Source of the DNA: CAZZNQ01 sp964655775
GTDB taxonomy: Bacteria; Planctomycetota; Brocadiia; SM23-32
DNA length: 50,903 bases
Assembly (NCBI GenBank): GCA_964655775.1
Contig: CAZZNQ010000019.1
Location: forward strand, 1-50,903
Direction of reading: 5' to 3'
The position numbers and the translations under genes are program-made. Shown piece after piece: positions 1-8,950 of this stretch. Positions within the stretch are counted from its first letter, which is position 1. Each line of letters opens with the position of its first letter. The notes beneath the pieces were generated by a model. That model was not told where the DNA came from and ran no database searches. It saw only the letters and a list, made by a program, of their open reading frames with translations.

Positions 1-324
1 GGTCACCACCTCTTCCCACGGCCAGCGGAGATAGACGCCGCTCTGTGGCTGCAGCACCAGGCTGCCGCGGGTCTCCACGACTTCGCCGAAACGCATCCTG
101 AACTTGACTTCTCCCGGGTCCACCCAGAAGACACCGGTGAGAACGTAGCCCACGATCAGGACGATCATCGCCCACTTCAGGAACCTGAAGCTGACGCGGA
201 GAGCATCACTCAGCGCAGCCGTGGCGGCCGCTTCCGGCTCCGCTTCGGCCCCGCCCGCGGGTGCGGCCTCCAGCTCTTCGTGTTCCTGGTCGTGCCCGTG
301 TTCGTGTCTTTCCTGGCTGTCCAT
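1..324 (-). CDS. SPFH/band-7 membrane protein, HflK-like (3' part outside window)
   Basis: Only the first 108 codons are in the window. The protein opens with a His/Glu-rich, acidic cytoplasmic tail (residues 1-40), then one membrane segment (about 51-68, WAMIVLIVGYVLTGVFWV), then the start of an SPFH domain (DPGEVKFRMRFGEVVETRG). This is the HflK layout: a single N-terminal anchor with the SPFH domain facing the periplasm, where HflK/HflC complexes regulate the FtsH protease. The ATG (324-322) overlaps the TGA of the upstream SPFH gene as ATGA, so translation is probably coupled and the two products are likely made in fixed ratio. The family assignment is firm. The exact role (FtsH modulator or flotillin-like scaffold) is inferred. 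Confidence 0.82.
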   Translation of the reverse strand, partial: MDSQERHEHGHDQEHEELEAAPAGGAEAEPEAAATAALSDALRVSFRFLKWAMIVLIVGYVLTGVFWVDPGEVKFRMRFGEVVETRGSLVLQPQSGVYLRWPWEEVVT

Positions 325-1376
325 CAGCGGACCTCCACGGTTTCCGTCGACGCTTCTTCAGCCGCACCCGCCACCGCTTTCAGATCCTCTGAGCCGCCAA
401 GCATGCTCGGCTGCCCTTTCAGGACACCGAACGGCGGGTTGTCGGTTGTCAGTACAAAGGTGAGCGGCTCCTCGCGGTCCGCCGCAGCGGTAGCGATCTT
501 GCGCACGGCATCCAGCTCGCGCAGGAACACCGCCAGGTCTTCATCCTGAGCGAAAGTCTGGTAGTACTTCGCAGCCTCGCTCTCGGCCTCTGCACGGACA
601 CGCTTCGCGTCGGCCTCGGCTTCGGCCAGCATCGTTTTGCGCGTCGCCTGGGCCTGGGCGATCTTGGTCTCCTTATCGCTCTGCCCTTCCGCGCGGTGCT
701 TCTCGGCCAGCCGCGCGCGCTCGGACATCATGCGTTCGAACACGGCGTCCGTAGTCCCTTGAGGCAGAGCTACCCAGGTGATGCCAAGAGACGAGATGTC
801 GACACCGTACGCCTGCTCCATCTCGCTGAGCTCGTTCTTCACACCATCGAAGATCTGTTCCTCGATCTGGTTGAACTTCAAATCATCCTGGTTAGTGTTC
901 ACAACATCACTCAGAGTGCGGCTGCCGAAGGCCGTGCCGGTCTGGTTACCTATAATGCTCTTCAGCCGCTGTTCGGCGACGCCCACGTCGCCGCGAAGGC
1001 TCTTCTCAAAAGCGACGGGGTCCTTGATCTGCCAGGTGGCGTAGACGCGAGGGATGAGCTGGTACTCGTCGCTCAGCTGTATCTGCGCCAGGGGACCGTC
1101 CACCAGACGTACCCTCTGGTCGTACTTGTCCACCTTGTCGAACGGCCACGGGAGCTTCCAGAACCATCCCGGATCGGAAACAACTTTGACTCCCGCGATG
1201 GTTCCCTCAGCCAACTCTTGCTCGCTCGACACGGTGGGACGCACCACCTTGATCACCTTGCCGAATCGCTTGTGCACGGCAACTTCGCTGACGCGCACGG
1301 TGAAGACTATGAGGTAAAGCAGCAGGCAAATGCCCACGATGCTCACCGCTACGATTGTTGCCCACTTCTCTTTCAT
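324..1376 (-). CDS. SPFH/band-7 protein, HflC-like
   Basis: A 350-residue protein with one N-terminal membrane segment (about residues 7-27) followed by an SPFH domain (VSEVAVHKRFGKV onward). Near residues 215-285 it has a long Ala/Glu/Arg/Lys coiled coil (ERARLAEKHRAEG, AEAEADAKRVRAEAESEAAK), as in HflC. The C-terminus is a low-complexity Ala/Glu tail. HflC pairs with HflK to form a large membrane-bound assembly around FtsH. Its start lies six bases after the stop of the larger SPFH gene, with a GAGGGG ribosome site. Its stop overlaps the ATG of the next SPFH gene. These three are therefore one operon and probably one complex. Length is close to HflC (about 330 residues). Confidence 0.88.
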   Translation of the reverse strand: MKEKWATIVAVSIVGICLLLYLIVFTVRVSEVAVHKRFGKVIKVVRPTVSSEQELAEGTIAGVKVVSDPGWFWKLPWPFDKVDKYDQRVRLVDGPLAQIQLSDEYQLIPRVYATWQIKDPVAFEKSLRGDVGVAEQRLKSIIGNQTGTAFGSRTLSDVVNTNQDDLKFNQIEEQIFDGVKNELSEMEQAYGVDISSLGITWVALPQGTTDAVFERMMSERARLAEKHRAEGQSDKETKIAQAQATRKTMLAEAEADAKRVRAEAESEAAKYYQTFAQDEDLAVFLRELDAVRKIATAAADREEPLTFVLTTDNPPFGVLKGQPSMLGGSEDLKAVAGAAEEASTETVEVR

Positions 1377-1382
1377 CTGGGT

Positions 1383-3359
1383 TCACCCCTCCATGTCCAG
1401 GTCGAGGATCGACGGTCGTACGGATCCGGTCTCGTCTATAATCTGAACGTCCACAGACGTCCTGGGGACGACGAACAGTTTCTGGCCCTGCAACGCCTGC
1501 TCCACGTAGTCAAGATAAGTGCGCGTCCTATACACATCAGGCGCCCGGCGGTAGGCCTCCAACTGGGCCAAAAACTGGTCCCGCTCTGCGGCAGCGGTCG
1601 CCCTCAGCATCGCGGCGTAGCCCTCTGCGTCGTACTTCGTCTCCGCAGCCTGGCCTTCTGCCTGATAGACGATTCGGTAGGCCATCTGTTCGCCCTGGTA
1701 GGCCAGGGCCTCACGCTTTTCCAGAGAGGTGACCACATCCTCATAGGATCCGGCCACCATCTGCGGCGGATGAACAAGCGGGATGCCCGAGTAGATCACA
1801 TCGAGCTCCAGACCCTCGCGCTCGATTCCCTCTTTGACCAGTTCTTCGAAGCGCCTGATGCTCTCCCCGCGGTCCTCGGAGAGCCATTGGATGAAGTCCT
1901 GGCTGGCGGCCACGCGGCAAAGAGCGCGGTAGCCCAACCGCTCCACGTGCTCCTGCATGTCCGTCTGGCGGTACTCGTGCGTAAAGGCCGCCTCTGCGTC
2001 GATGGTGTTGTCTGCGTTTCGTTCCACCCGGTAGTGGACGTGCGCAAGCAGGCGCGCCAGGTTGACCTGAGGGGCGTCCTTCCGGCCTCCAAGCGCCTGG
2101 AGAGCCTCCGCATCGTCTGTGTCTGTGGCGGTATCTGTGCTGGGAACAAGGAAGTTGATCTCGTGCCCGACGTCTTCATCGATGTGCAGTTCGCGCCAGA
2201 GAATGATGTCGTCATGTGCGACGGCGCTGCCGGTCCGGCGCGCAGCCGGCTCCTTGATCTTGCCCAGTTCCACCTCATGGACCCGATACGCCGGAACGTG
2301 TCGGGCCACAACAAAGGGCCACGGCCCTTTGAAGTAGAAGCCCGGCTCCAGCGCCGTAGCCGGGAGCCCCTTCGCCCTATCTTCCGCGCTGACGTAGGGC
2401 TTACAGAACTTCTCAAGGAAAACGACCTCGTCCTGCTCCACTACTACAATGCACGAGAGCAGCCATAGGCTGAGCACCTGCACCAGGACGATCGGCAGGA
2501 TAGCCCTCTCCATAAACCTGTAGAACCACGTCTCCGACACCTTGAAGCCGAACTGGTAGTCCAGCGTGGCCGCCACCGTCTTCAGCACTCCGCCGGGCTC
2601 CGCGAACAGGCCCAGTATGCGGCTGTCGTACGGGGGGCGCCTCTCCTCTCCTGCCACGCGGGGGCGGTAGACGTCCAGCACCAGGTTCAGCAGAATCTCC
2701 AGCCCCACCAGAGCCATAATCCCGGCGATGACGTAGGTTGCCGCCGCCTCCCCCCACGTCACCTCGAAGTAGTACATTGCCGTGGCTATCGCGACCAGAA
2801 CGGCCCCTATCACGTTCCCCAGCACGTACCCGCCCGCTGCCCTCAGCAGTCGGAATCCCCGGCTCTGAGCCAGACCGGCGGAGTACTTGCCGATGAGGAA
2901 GCCCGCGAATGCTATGAAGACCATGGCAACCGTGACATGGGCGGGGATCTGGACCTCCACCTGCCGCAACTGCCACATGCCGTAGCCGATCCGGTAGGCG
3001 AAGTAAAGAAGCGCAGCGCTTATCAGAATGCTGAACAACGGCACCAGAAACCGCTCGAAGAACGCAAGGCCGGAGCTGGCCCGCATCCGATCCAGCTCGG
3101 TGTCCTCGAATATCTCTTCACTCAGCCGTGTCTGCCGGAGCTCCTCCAGCTCTTCCCGCTCCTCGCGCGCAAGCCTTCGCTGCCGGCCGTGCACAAGCAC
3201 CAGGAACCAGACGAGAACGCCGGCTCCGCCGTACCACGCCACCGCAGTCGCCGCGCGGCTGCCGCTCTTGCTCCCCATGATCATGCAGACGAGGACGAAG
3301 ACTACCTGCAGGCACAAGCCGAACAGGGCCGTGAACTCAAGTTTCTTGGGTCGGGCCAT
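1383..3359 (-). CDS. Polytopic membrane protein with C-terminal SPFH domain, HflK-like
   Basis: A 658-residue protein, far longer than HflK (about 420). The N-terminal half carries about six hydrophobic segments (near residues 8-28, 35-57, 105-128, 143-162, 170-192 and 200-224). A seventh segment at about 288-312 leads into an SPFH domain (VVVEQDEVVFLEKF). The C-terminal part is Ala/Glu/Arg-rich (ALAYQGEQMAYRIVYQAEGQ, then AMLRATAAAERDQFL) and resembles the helical region that packs HflK/C rings. The ATG at 3359 has a GGAGGAAAG ribosome site. It sits between an ABC-2 permease and the HflC-like gene on the same strand. The role of the membrane half is unknown; it could recruit or enclose a partner such as FtsH or the neighbouring transporter. 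Confidence 0.8.
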   Translation of the reverse strand: MARPKKLEFTALFGLCLQVVFVLVCMIMGSKSGSRAATAVAWYGGAGVLVWFLVLVHGRQRRLAREEREELEELRQTRLSEEIFEDTELDRMRASSGLAFFERFLVPLFSILISAALLYFAYRIGYGMWQLRQVEVQIPAHVTVAMVFIAFAGFLIGKYSAGLAQSRGFRLLRAAGGYVLGNVIGAVLVAIATAMYYFEVTWGEAAATYVIAGIMALVGLEILLNLVLDVYRPRVAGEERRPPYDSRILGLFAEPGGVLKTVAATLDYQFGFKVSETWFYRFMERAILPIVLVQVLSLWLLSCIVVVEQDEVVFLEKFCKPYVSAEDRAKGLPATALEPGFYFKGPWPFVVARHVPAYRVHEVELGKIKEPAARRTGSAVAHDDIILWRELHIDEDVGHEINFLVPSTDTATDTDDAEALQALGGRKDAPQVNLARLLAHVHYRVERNADNTIDAEAAFTHEYRQTDMQEHVERLGYRALCRVAASQDFIQWLSEDRGESIRRFEELVKEGIEREGLELDVIYSGIPLVHPPQMVAGSYEDVVTSLEKREALAYQGEQMAYRIVYQAEGQAAETKYDAEGYAAMLRATAAAERDQFLAQLEAYRRAPDVYRTRTYLDYVEQALQGQKLFVVPRTSVDVQIIDETGSVRPSILDLDMEG

Positions 3360-3413
3360 CTTTGTCGCTTTCCTCCGGTGTCAGCCAGATACAGACCCCG
3401 CGCTATCCAGGGC

Positions 3414-4502
3414 CTAAATGACCTCGCGGCGCTCGAAAAGGAATCCTGCAAAACAAACCATCGCGGCCGAGAAAGCCACCGCGTACAGCGCCGCGCTGGC
3501 CAGGTAATCCAGCGGTATGTAAGGGACCTCCATCATCAGCTGGTCGGCCACCCAGAACACGTACAGGTTGGGCACAATCCGCAGGCCGGCGTACGAGACG
3601 GCATCCGGCCAGAAATCGGCAGAGAAAACAAACTGGACGATCATGCCACCAAAAAACACCACCACGCAGATGATCGCATTCAGAACCACATTGACTCTCG
3701 TGGACAAAGCCACGGCCACCGAACTCAGCACCCAGATGCCCAGGAAGGCGGCCACCGCGGCGATTGCGATCTGATCCGCGTGCCGCTCTGCGAACACCGC
3801 TGGCAGCCAGGTGATACCCCAGTCCGCGTCTACAACGAGCATCAGAGCGAACGCGATCGTATAGAACAAGCCGGCGGAAACCACGGCAGCGGAGGTGAAG
3901 TTACGGCGATAGAAGAAGTTCACGTACATCCCCGCCCCTATCGCCATCAGCAGCGGCAAGACCTCCGCCAGGAGCACGGGCAGGTCGATACGATAGTGTG
4001 CGTCGTTCGGAACCCCCATCCGCACGGCCATAAGCAGCACGATGGTCAGCAAATAGGTGCTCAAGCCCATGGCGAGCGCCACAGCCGTAAACTTGGCCAC
4101 CACAAACACGAACCGGCCGACCGGTTTGCTGACGATGGCCCCGACGGTCTGCGACTCAATCTCGCGCGTGATGACAAACGTCGAACTAAGGACGGACATC
4201 ACCAGTCCAAGCAGAAGGATGGTGGCAAGCCCCATGTCCACCATGAGCCGCTCGTTCTCCATCAAGCTGAACATGGTGATCGCCGGCGAGAAACCGATCA
4301 GGAGCATGCCGGCCACCAGAAGTATGGCGTAGACCGGCTGGCGAACGATCTCGATGAAGGAGTTCTTTGTGACTGCCCAGAAGCTTGACAGCAAGTTTAT
4401 GCCTTCCTCATCTACAAGCGGAGTCAGTCGACGATGGAGTCCGGAGGCTTCATCCGGGAGGTCTGGCTCTCGCGGCTCAGGCTGTCCCGCAAGGGGCTTC
4501 AT
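3414..4502 (-). CDS. ABC-2 type transporter permease
   Basis: A 362-residue integral membrane protein. After a hydrophilic N-terminus of about 45 residues there are roughly seven hydrophobic segments, starting with the typical ABC-2 pattern (SFWAVTKNSFIEIVRQPVYAILLVAG). Short loops follow (FVITREIESQTVGAIVSKPVGRF) that match the cytoplasmic coupling region of this permease class. It should pair with an ATPase subunit, but no ATP-binding gene lies in the window; one may lie beyond position 1. The ATG has GGAG about five bases upstream. The gene lies 54 bases before the first SPFH gene on the same strand and probably belongs to that operon. The substrate cannot be read from sequence. Confidence 0.75.
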   Translation of the reverse strand: MKPLAGQPEPREPDLPDEASGLHRRLTPLVDEEGINLLSSFWAVTKNSFIEIVRQPVYAILLVAGMLLIGFSPAITMFSLMENERLMVDMGLATILLLGLVMSVLSSTFVITREIESQTVGAIVSKPVGRFVFVVAKFTAVALAMGLSTYLLTIVLLMAVRMGVPNDAHYRIDLPVLLAEVLPLLMAIGAGMYVNFFYRRNFTSAAVVSAGLFYTIAFALMLVVDADWGITWLPAVFAERHADQIAIAAVAAFLGIWVLSSVAVALSTRVNVVLNAIICVVVFFGGMIVQFVFSADFWPDAVSYAGLRIVPNLYVFWVADQLMMEVPYIPLDYLASAALYAVAFSAAMVCFAGFLFERREVI

Positions 4503-4586
4503 CCTTCTCCGTGGCCTTAGTGCGCGGGCCGCGCAAAAGGTTCACCGTTTTCTCCGATGGCGCGGGGTCCGCGGGCGGGAGCGCGC

Positions 4587-5948
4587 CTATTGCTCCTGAA
4601 TCACCTCCAGAAGCTCGTCCGGCGCGCAGTTTGAGTCCATATCAAACAGCATCCGCAACTGCGCCTCGTCCGGATAAGGCGCCGCTCCGGCCTTGCGGAA
4701 GCAGTCGTTACGGGCCGCGATGTCATCGCCGAAGTGCCGCGTGGCCCACTCGCCTGTAGCGCCCACGCCCGCCGTCATCATCAGCAGCGTGTGGCCCCAA
4801 GCGAACCGGGCGCCCTCCAGGAAGGTCTGCCGATGGGGGGCCATCTCGGGCGCAGAGAACGTGTCCACGAACTTCAGCCCGTACTTGTTCATCTCCGTGC
4901 CGACCAGCACGGGCATTTGCAGTTGGTCCGCCGCATCGAGCACGGCCTCGAAGTTGCGCACCTTCACCGCCCGCTCGGCCGCATCGGCCACGTTCCAGTT
5001 GCGATCGGGGATGATGGTGAGCGCGACGCATCCCGTCTCCCGATAGTAACCGAGCAGTTCCATCGGGTCGGACTCGCCCTCGCTCGTCCCGTCCAGCCAG
5101 CAAGCGCTCGGAAGGGCGCCGCAGTCCAGCGTCATCTGCACCACGTCCTCCAACACCGGGAAGCTGCCCTCTTCGGGAGGCGCGTATCCCACTCCGCCGA
5201 ACTTCATCAGCCGCGATCGGATCACGTTTTTCAGCTTTACCGGGTCGCTCACCAGTTCGCGCACCTCATCCGTGGGCATGTCCAGCTTGTCGTACCAGAA
5301 TGCGACCAGTTCTTCCCGCTCCGGAAACACGCTCCGAGCCTGCTTCTCGTATGCCTCCAGCATGTGGCGCTCGGTTACATTCCCCGCGGGAGTCAGGGTC
5401 ACCACGCCCTCCTCGTAGTCGACCCTTACCGGGGCCAGGTGGTCGTTAATGCGTCGCAGCATCTTCAGGTTACGGCTCCGGGCGCATTCACGCATCATGC
5501 CCAGCGTGCGGGCCGCCAGGGTGCCGGGCCGCGGCGGACTTACGAATCCGGTCCCCACCAGGTAGGCGACACCGGGCTCGTTCGGCGAGTTGATTACCTT
5601 GTCCCCGTAGTCCCTGACGAACACCCGTGTCTCGAATCCGGCCGTTGTCTTCAGCCCGAGAAGCCGACCCGCGGTTAGGAACTCCTCCACACCGTCCAGG
5701 ACGTCGAAGTCGACGATCCCGGCGACCTCCAGACCATACCGGCACGCTTCCCACGCGAAGCGAGACGGCGAATAGCCGAGACCGTTGTAAGAGAAGAAGG
5801 TATGGCTGTGCATGTTCACTTCGCGGGGCGTCTTCGGCACGCAGCGCCCCTCCTGCGTGTCGGCCAGTGCGGCCAACGCGCCGTGTCTCTCGGACGCGTC
5901 GAAGCTATCCAGACGCTCGATCAGCACTTCCATGATCTCAGGTTGCAT
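4587..5948 (-). CDS. PHP-domain protein, predicted metal-dependent hydrolase
   Basis: A 453-residue protein. The PHP signature starts near residue 47 with an HxH motif (VNMHSHTFFSYN). It continues with VDFDVLDGVEEF where active PHP enzymes usually have TDHD, and AGFETRVFV where they have a conserved Glu. PHP enzymes bind two or three metals and hydrolyse phosphoesters. Here the second histidine is replaced by Phe, so activity is uncertain. The C-terminal part (PDRNWNVADAAERAVKVRNF, VLVGTEMNKYGLKFVDTF) is conserved-looking but not assigned. Upstream in-frame codons exist to 6263 but run through the divergent hldE start, so the ATG at 5948 is preferred. It lies about 40 bases after a good promoter. 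ABC and SPFH genes follow on the same strand. Confidence 0.7.
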   Translation of the reverse strand: MQPEIMEVLIERLDSFDASERHGALAALADTQEGRCVPKTPREVNMHSHTFFSYNGLGYSPSRFAWEACRYGLEVAGIVDFDVLDGVEEFLTAGRLLGLKTTAGFETRVFVRDYGDKVINSPNEPGVAYLVGTGFVSPPRPGTLAARTLGMMRECARSRNLKMLRRINDHLAPVRVDYEEGVVTLTPAGNVTERHMLEAYEKQARSVFPEREELVAFWYDKLDMPTDEVRELVSDPVKLKNVIRSRLMKFGGVGYAPPEEGSFPVLEDVVQMTLDCGALPSACWLDGTSEGESDPMELLGYYRETGCVALTIIPDRNWNVADAAERAVKVRNFEAVLDAADQLQMPVLVGTEMNKYGLKFVDTFSAPEMAPHRQTFLEGARFAWGHTLLMMTAGVGATGEWATRHFGDDIAARNDCFRKAGAAPYPDEAQLRMLFDMDSNCAPDELLEVIQEQ

Positions 5949-5996
5949 GTCCACTGGGTTCCGGCAGAGGTACCGCGGGCTGCGGATGGAGTAAGC

Positions 5997-6025
5997 ACTG
6001 TAAGCAACAACGCTCCGACGGTCAA
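5997..6025 (-). promoter_or_regulatory. Predicted sigma-70-type promoter for the PHP gene
   Basis: On the minus strand TTGACC (6025-6020), a 17-base spacer and TACAGT (6002-5997). It lies about 50 bases upstream of the PHP gene ATG and is divergent from the hldE promoter. Confidence 0.5.
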
Positions 6026-6055
6026 GTGCAAGCCCCGTTCCAGCGCCCGGCTGAA

Positions 6056-6085
6056 TTGACATAACCGTGCGCCATAACCTATCAT
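6056..6085 (+). promoter_or_regulatory. Predicted sigma-70-type promoter for the hldE operon
   Basis: TTGACA (6056-6061), an 18-base spacer and TATCAT (6080-6085), about 100 bases before the hldE ATG. Confidence 0.55.
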
Positions 6086-6183
6086 TCGTAGACGGAGGTG
6101 GCGCACTTCGACGCCTTCGGGACGCGCCCCCAAGCCCGGGCGTCCGTTCCACGTAGCCAAACACCGGCCTGGAGAACGATTCG

Positions 6184-7713
6184 ATGCTGGACGCTGCACG
6201 CAGACTCCTGGCGTCTGCCGGGGAACCCCGCGTCTGCGTAATCGGCGACGTCATGCTGGACACTTACGTCTGGGGCGACGTGTCGCGCATATCGCAGGAG
6301 GGACCCATCCCCGTCCTCCGTGTGCAGAGGCGCGAGCACCGTCCCGGCGGTGCAGGCGTGGTGGCCGCAATGCTCAACGCCCTGGGCTGCCGCGTCCAGC
6401 TTCTGGGGATCACCGGCAGCGACCCGGCCGCGCAGACACTGCAGGACGATCTGGCGCAGGCGGGCATCGACGGCAGCAGGCTGGTGCGGTCCGAGGAGCG
6501 GCCCACCACGATGAAGACTCGCTACCTGGGATACGTACAGTCCGCAGGGCGCGCACTGCAGCAATTGCTCCGAGTCGACGAGGAGAAGACGCACGCCATG
6601 TCTCCGGCGGAAGCGGCCGCCGTGCGCGACGCAGCCGTCGATGGGATTGCGGCCTCGGACGTGGTCGTGCTGCAGGACATGGGCAAGGGCCTGTTCGACG
6701 ACGGGCTGTTGCGCGAGGTCATAGCTCGCGCCGCGGGTCTGGGGAAGCCGGTGGTGGTCGATCCCGAACGCACGGATTCCTACGCGGCATACGCCGGCGC
6801 CACCTGCCTGCTTCCGAACCGGTTCGAGGCGGAGAAAGCGACGGAGATCGCTCTGCACACGGAGGAATCCTACTCCGAGGCGGCCCGGAAGCTGCTGGAC
6901 GAGCTGGACCTGGAGTGCGTGGTCATCAAGCTGGACCGGGAGGGGATGTTCTTCGCGACCGTCGACGGCGCCTCGAAGCACATCGTCACCGAGGCCCGGG
7001 AGGTGGCCGACGTGACCGGAGCCGGCGACATGGTGGCCGCCGCGATGTCCCTCGCCTTAGCCGGGGGAGCGGACTACGAGACGGCGGCGGTCCTGGCGAA
7101 CTTCGCCGGCGGCCTGGAAGTAGGCCACCTGGGCGCCACACCGGTCCCCCGCAGCGAGCTCGCGCGCGCCATGGAACAGGAGGCCGATCCGACGGCTCAC
7201 AAGATGAAGACACGCCCGCAGATAGAACAGCTTGCCGCTGACCTGCGGCGCACCGGCAAGAGGGTGGCCTTCACCAACGGCTGCTTCGACCTGCTGCACC
7301 TGGGCCACGTTCAGCTCATCCGATTTGCGCGCCGGCACGGAGACGTGCTGGTGGTGGGCCTGAACAGTGACGACTCGGCTCGGAGACTCAAGGGCCCCGG
7401 CCGGCCCGTGAACTCCGAGGACGTGCGCAGCCGCGTGCTGGCTGCACTGGCCGACGTGGACTACGTCGTGCTGTTCGACGAGGAGAGCGTGCTGCCGCTG
7501 CTCCGACAGGTACGGCCGGACGTGCTTGTCAAGGGCGGCGACTACACGCGCGAGGGTGTCGTCGGCTACGAGTTCGTCGAATCGTACGGCGGAGAAATCA
7601 TGCTCGCGCCGGAGATAGCCGGACTTTCCACAACCGAACTCATCAGGCGGATATCGACAGGCGATGAAGGACCGGATACTGGAGACACTGGACGCGACGA
7701 TCCGCCTGCATGA
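6184..7713 (+). CDS. hldE: Bifunctional heptose-7-phosphate kinase / heptose-1-phosphate nucleotidyltransferase
   Basis: A 509-residue two-domain protein. Residues 1 to about 330 are a PfkB-type sugar kinase (IGDVMLDTYVWGDVSRIS; HRPGGAGVVAAML; catalytic DVTGAGDMV near 276). Residues 350 to 495 are a nucleotidyltransferase (FTNGCFDLLHLGHV with the HxGH motif near 363-376; LVKGGDYTREGVVG). HldE phosphorylates D-glycero-D-manno-heptose 7-phosphate at C1. After dephosphorylation it adds a nucleotide, giving the ADP-heptose precursor of the LPS inner core. Both halves look intact and the length matches the fused enterobacterial form. It overlaps gmhA, the preceding pathway step. Cytosolic; implies heptose-containing LPS. 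Confidence 0.95.
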   Translation: MLDAARRLLASAGEPRVCVIGDVMLDTYVWGDVSRISQEGPIPVLRVQRREHRPGGAGVVAAMLNALGCRVQLLGITGSDPAAQTLQDDLAQAGIDGSRLVRSEERPTTMKTRYLGYVQSAGRALQQLLRVDEEKTHAMSPAEAAAVRDAAVDGIAASDVVVLQDMGKGLFDDGLLREVIARAAGLGKPVVVDPERTDSYAAYAGATCLLPNRFEAEKATEIALHTEESYSEAARKLLDELDLECVVIKLDREGMFFATVDGASKHIVTEAREVADVTGAGDMVAAAMSLALAGGADYETAAVLANFAGGLEVGHLGATPVPRSELARAMEQEADPTAHKMKTRPQIEQLAADLRRTGKRVAFTNGCFDLLHLGHVQLIRFARRHGDVLVVGLNSDDSARRLKGPGRPVNSEDVRSRVLAALADVDYVVLFDEESVLPLLRQVRPDVLVKGGDYTREGVVGYEFVESYGGEIMLAPEIAGLSTTELIRRISTGDEGPDTGDTGRDDPPA

Positions 7714-8233
7714 GGGACTGAAGGAGCAGGCGGAGCAGATCGCCTCGGCGGCGCGCGTTCTTGTGGACGTGTTCCGCAGCGGGGGAACGGTCTACGTCCT
7801 CGGCAACGGAGGCAGTGCGGCCGACGCCCAGCACATGGCGGGAGAACTCGTCGGCCGATTCCTGATGGAACGCCCCCCCCTCCCCTGCCACGCCCTGACC
7901 ACCGACACCAGCGTGATAACCGCCATAGCCAACGATTACGGCGCGGACGAGGTGTTCCGCAAACAAGTTGCGGCCTTTGTGCGCGAGGGGGACGCCGTGG
8001 TGGCGATCTCCACCAGCGGCAACAGCGCGAACGTCCTGTCGGCGGCCGAGGAGGCGCGGGGACGCGGCGCCGCCGTCGTCGGCCTGACGGGAAGCGCCGG
8101 CGGACGGCTGGCGGATGTCTGCGAAGTGGTCGTGCAGAGCCCGTCGAGCGAGACGCCCCGCATCCAGGAAGGTCATGCCACCGTAATCCACATCCTATGC
8201 GACCTGATCGAGCGGTCGCTGTTCTCCTCTTGA
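7664..8233 (+). CDS. gmhA: D-sedoheptulose 7-phosphate isomerase
   Basis: A 189-residue SIS-domain protein that converts sedoheptulose 7-phosphate to D-glycero-D-manno-heptose 7-phosphate, the substrate of HldE. Diagnostic motifs are LGNGGSAADAQHMAGELVGR, the ISTSGNSANVLSA phosphate loop and EGHATVIHILCDLIE near the end. Length and N-terminal helix match GmhA from the first Met. That start lies 50 bases inside the 3' end of hldE in another frame, so the two proteins are made from one message. GmhB phosphatase is not in the window. Confidence 0.95.
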   Translation: MKDRILETLDATIRLHEGLKEQAEQIASAARVLVDVFRSGGTVYVLGNGGSAADAQHMAGELVGRFLMERPPLPCHALTTDTSVITAIANDYGADEVFRKQVAAFVREGDAVVAISTSGNSANVLSAAEEARGRGAAVVGLTGSAGGRLADVCEVVVQSPSSETPRIQEGHATVIHILCDLIERSLFSS

Positions 8234-8264
8234 ACCGCCGGCATCACACAGCAGCGAGCTGCAA

Positions 8265-8936
8265 ATGGAACTACAGTTCATACTCCTCAGGCTTCTTGCG
8301 CTACTTCCCGCCCTTGTTCTTCACGAGTTCGCCCACGGCTACAGTGCGTACCGGATGGGCGACCCCACACCCAAGATGGACGGGCGTCTCACCCTGAATC
8401 CACTGGCGCACCTGGACCCGATCGGCACCCTGATGATCATCTTTGCGCCGATCGGATGGGCCAAACCGGTGCGCATAAACCCTTACAACTTCCATGATCC
8501 CGCCAAGGGCATGTTCCTTTCCACCGCCTGCGGCCCTCTGAGCAACCTCATCCAGGGGACGTTCTGGGCCCTTGTGCTGCGGGCCATAGTGGTGTTCGGG
8601 GGCGTAGCGGCGATAAGAGGCAATGTCTTCGCGGCATTCCTGGCCATGGCCGTGATCACGAACTTCGCGCTCGCCATTTTCAACCTTATCCCTCTGGGAC
8701 CGCTGGACGGACACGAGGTGCTCCCCTACTTTTTGCCCTACGAACAGAAGGTGCGCTATCACGCCTTCAACCGGCAGTACGGTGCCGCCGTGTTGTTCGG
8801 CCTCATAATCGCATCTTTCATGTTCAACCTTCGCATACTCGAGTACGTCATCCTTGTCCCCGCGGTGTGGCTCGGTCGGCTGATTTCCGGAAGTGATCCC
8901 TACGGCGTCCTTGCAGCCGCACTCCAACTCATCTAG
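8265..8936 (+). CDS. Site-2 protease family (M50) membrane metalloprotease
   Basis: A 223-residue polytopic protein. The zinc-binding HEFAH motif sits in the first membrane segment (LVLHEFAHGYSAYRMGD). The second metal motif is N-x-x-P-x-x-x-L-D-G (NLIPLGPLDGHEVL, about residues 144-157). This is the short M50 family without PDZ domains (YwhC-like), which cleaves within membranes. Substrates are unknown. It starts 31 bases after gmhA and ends 14 bases before scpA, so it is within the operon, though nothing links it functionally to the heptose genes. The downstream RseP homologue is a different, longer M50 protein. Confidence 0.88.
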   Translation: MELQFILLRLLALLPALVLHEFAHGYSAYRMGDPTPKMDGRLTLNPLAHLDPIGTLMIIFAPIGWAKPVRINPYNFHDPAKGMFLSTACGPLSNLIQGTFWALVLRAIVVFGGVAAIRGNVFAAFLAMAVITNFALAIFNLIPLGPLDGHEVLPYFLPYEQKVRYHAFNRQYGAAVLFGLIIASFMFNLRILEYVILVPAVWLGRLISGSDPYGVLAAALQLI

Positions 8937-8950
8937 CGGCAGAACGCGAC

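Noticed and set aside
696..4388. Long plus-strand open frames opposite the SPFH genes and the permease
   Set aside because: Compositional shadows; the minus-strand frames have clear domains, ribosome sites and operon spacing.
5949..6263. Upstream in-frame extension of the PHP gene
   Set aside because: It overlaps the hldE start and its promoters and adds low-complexity residues.
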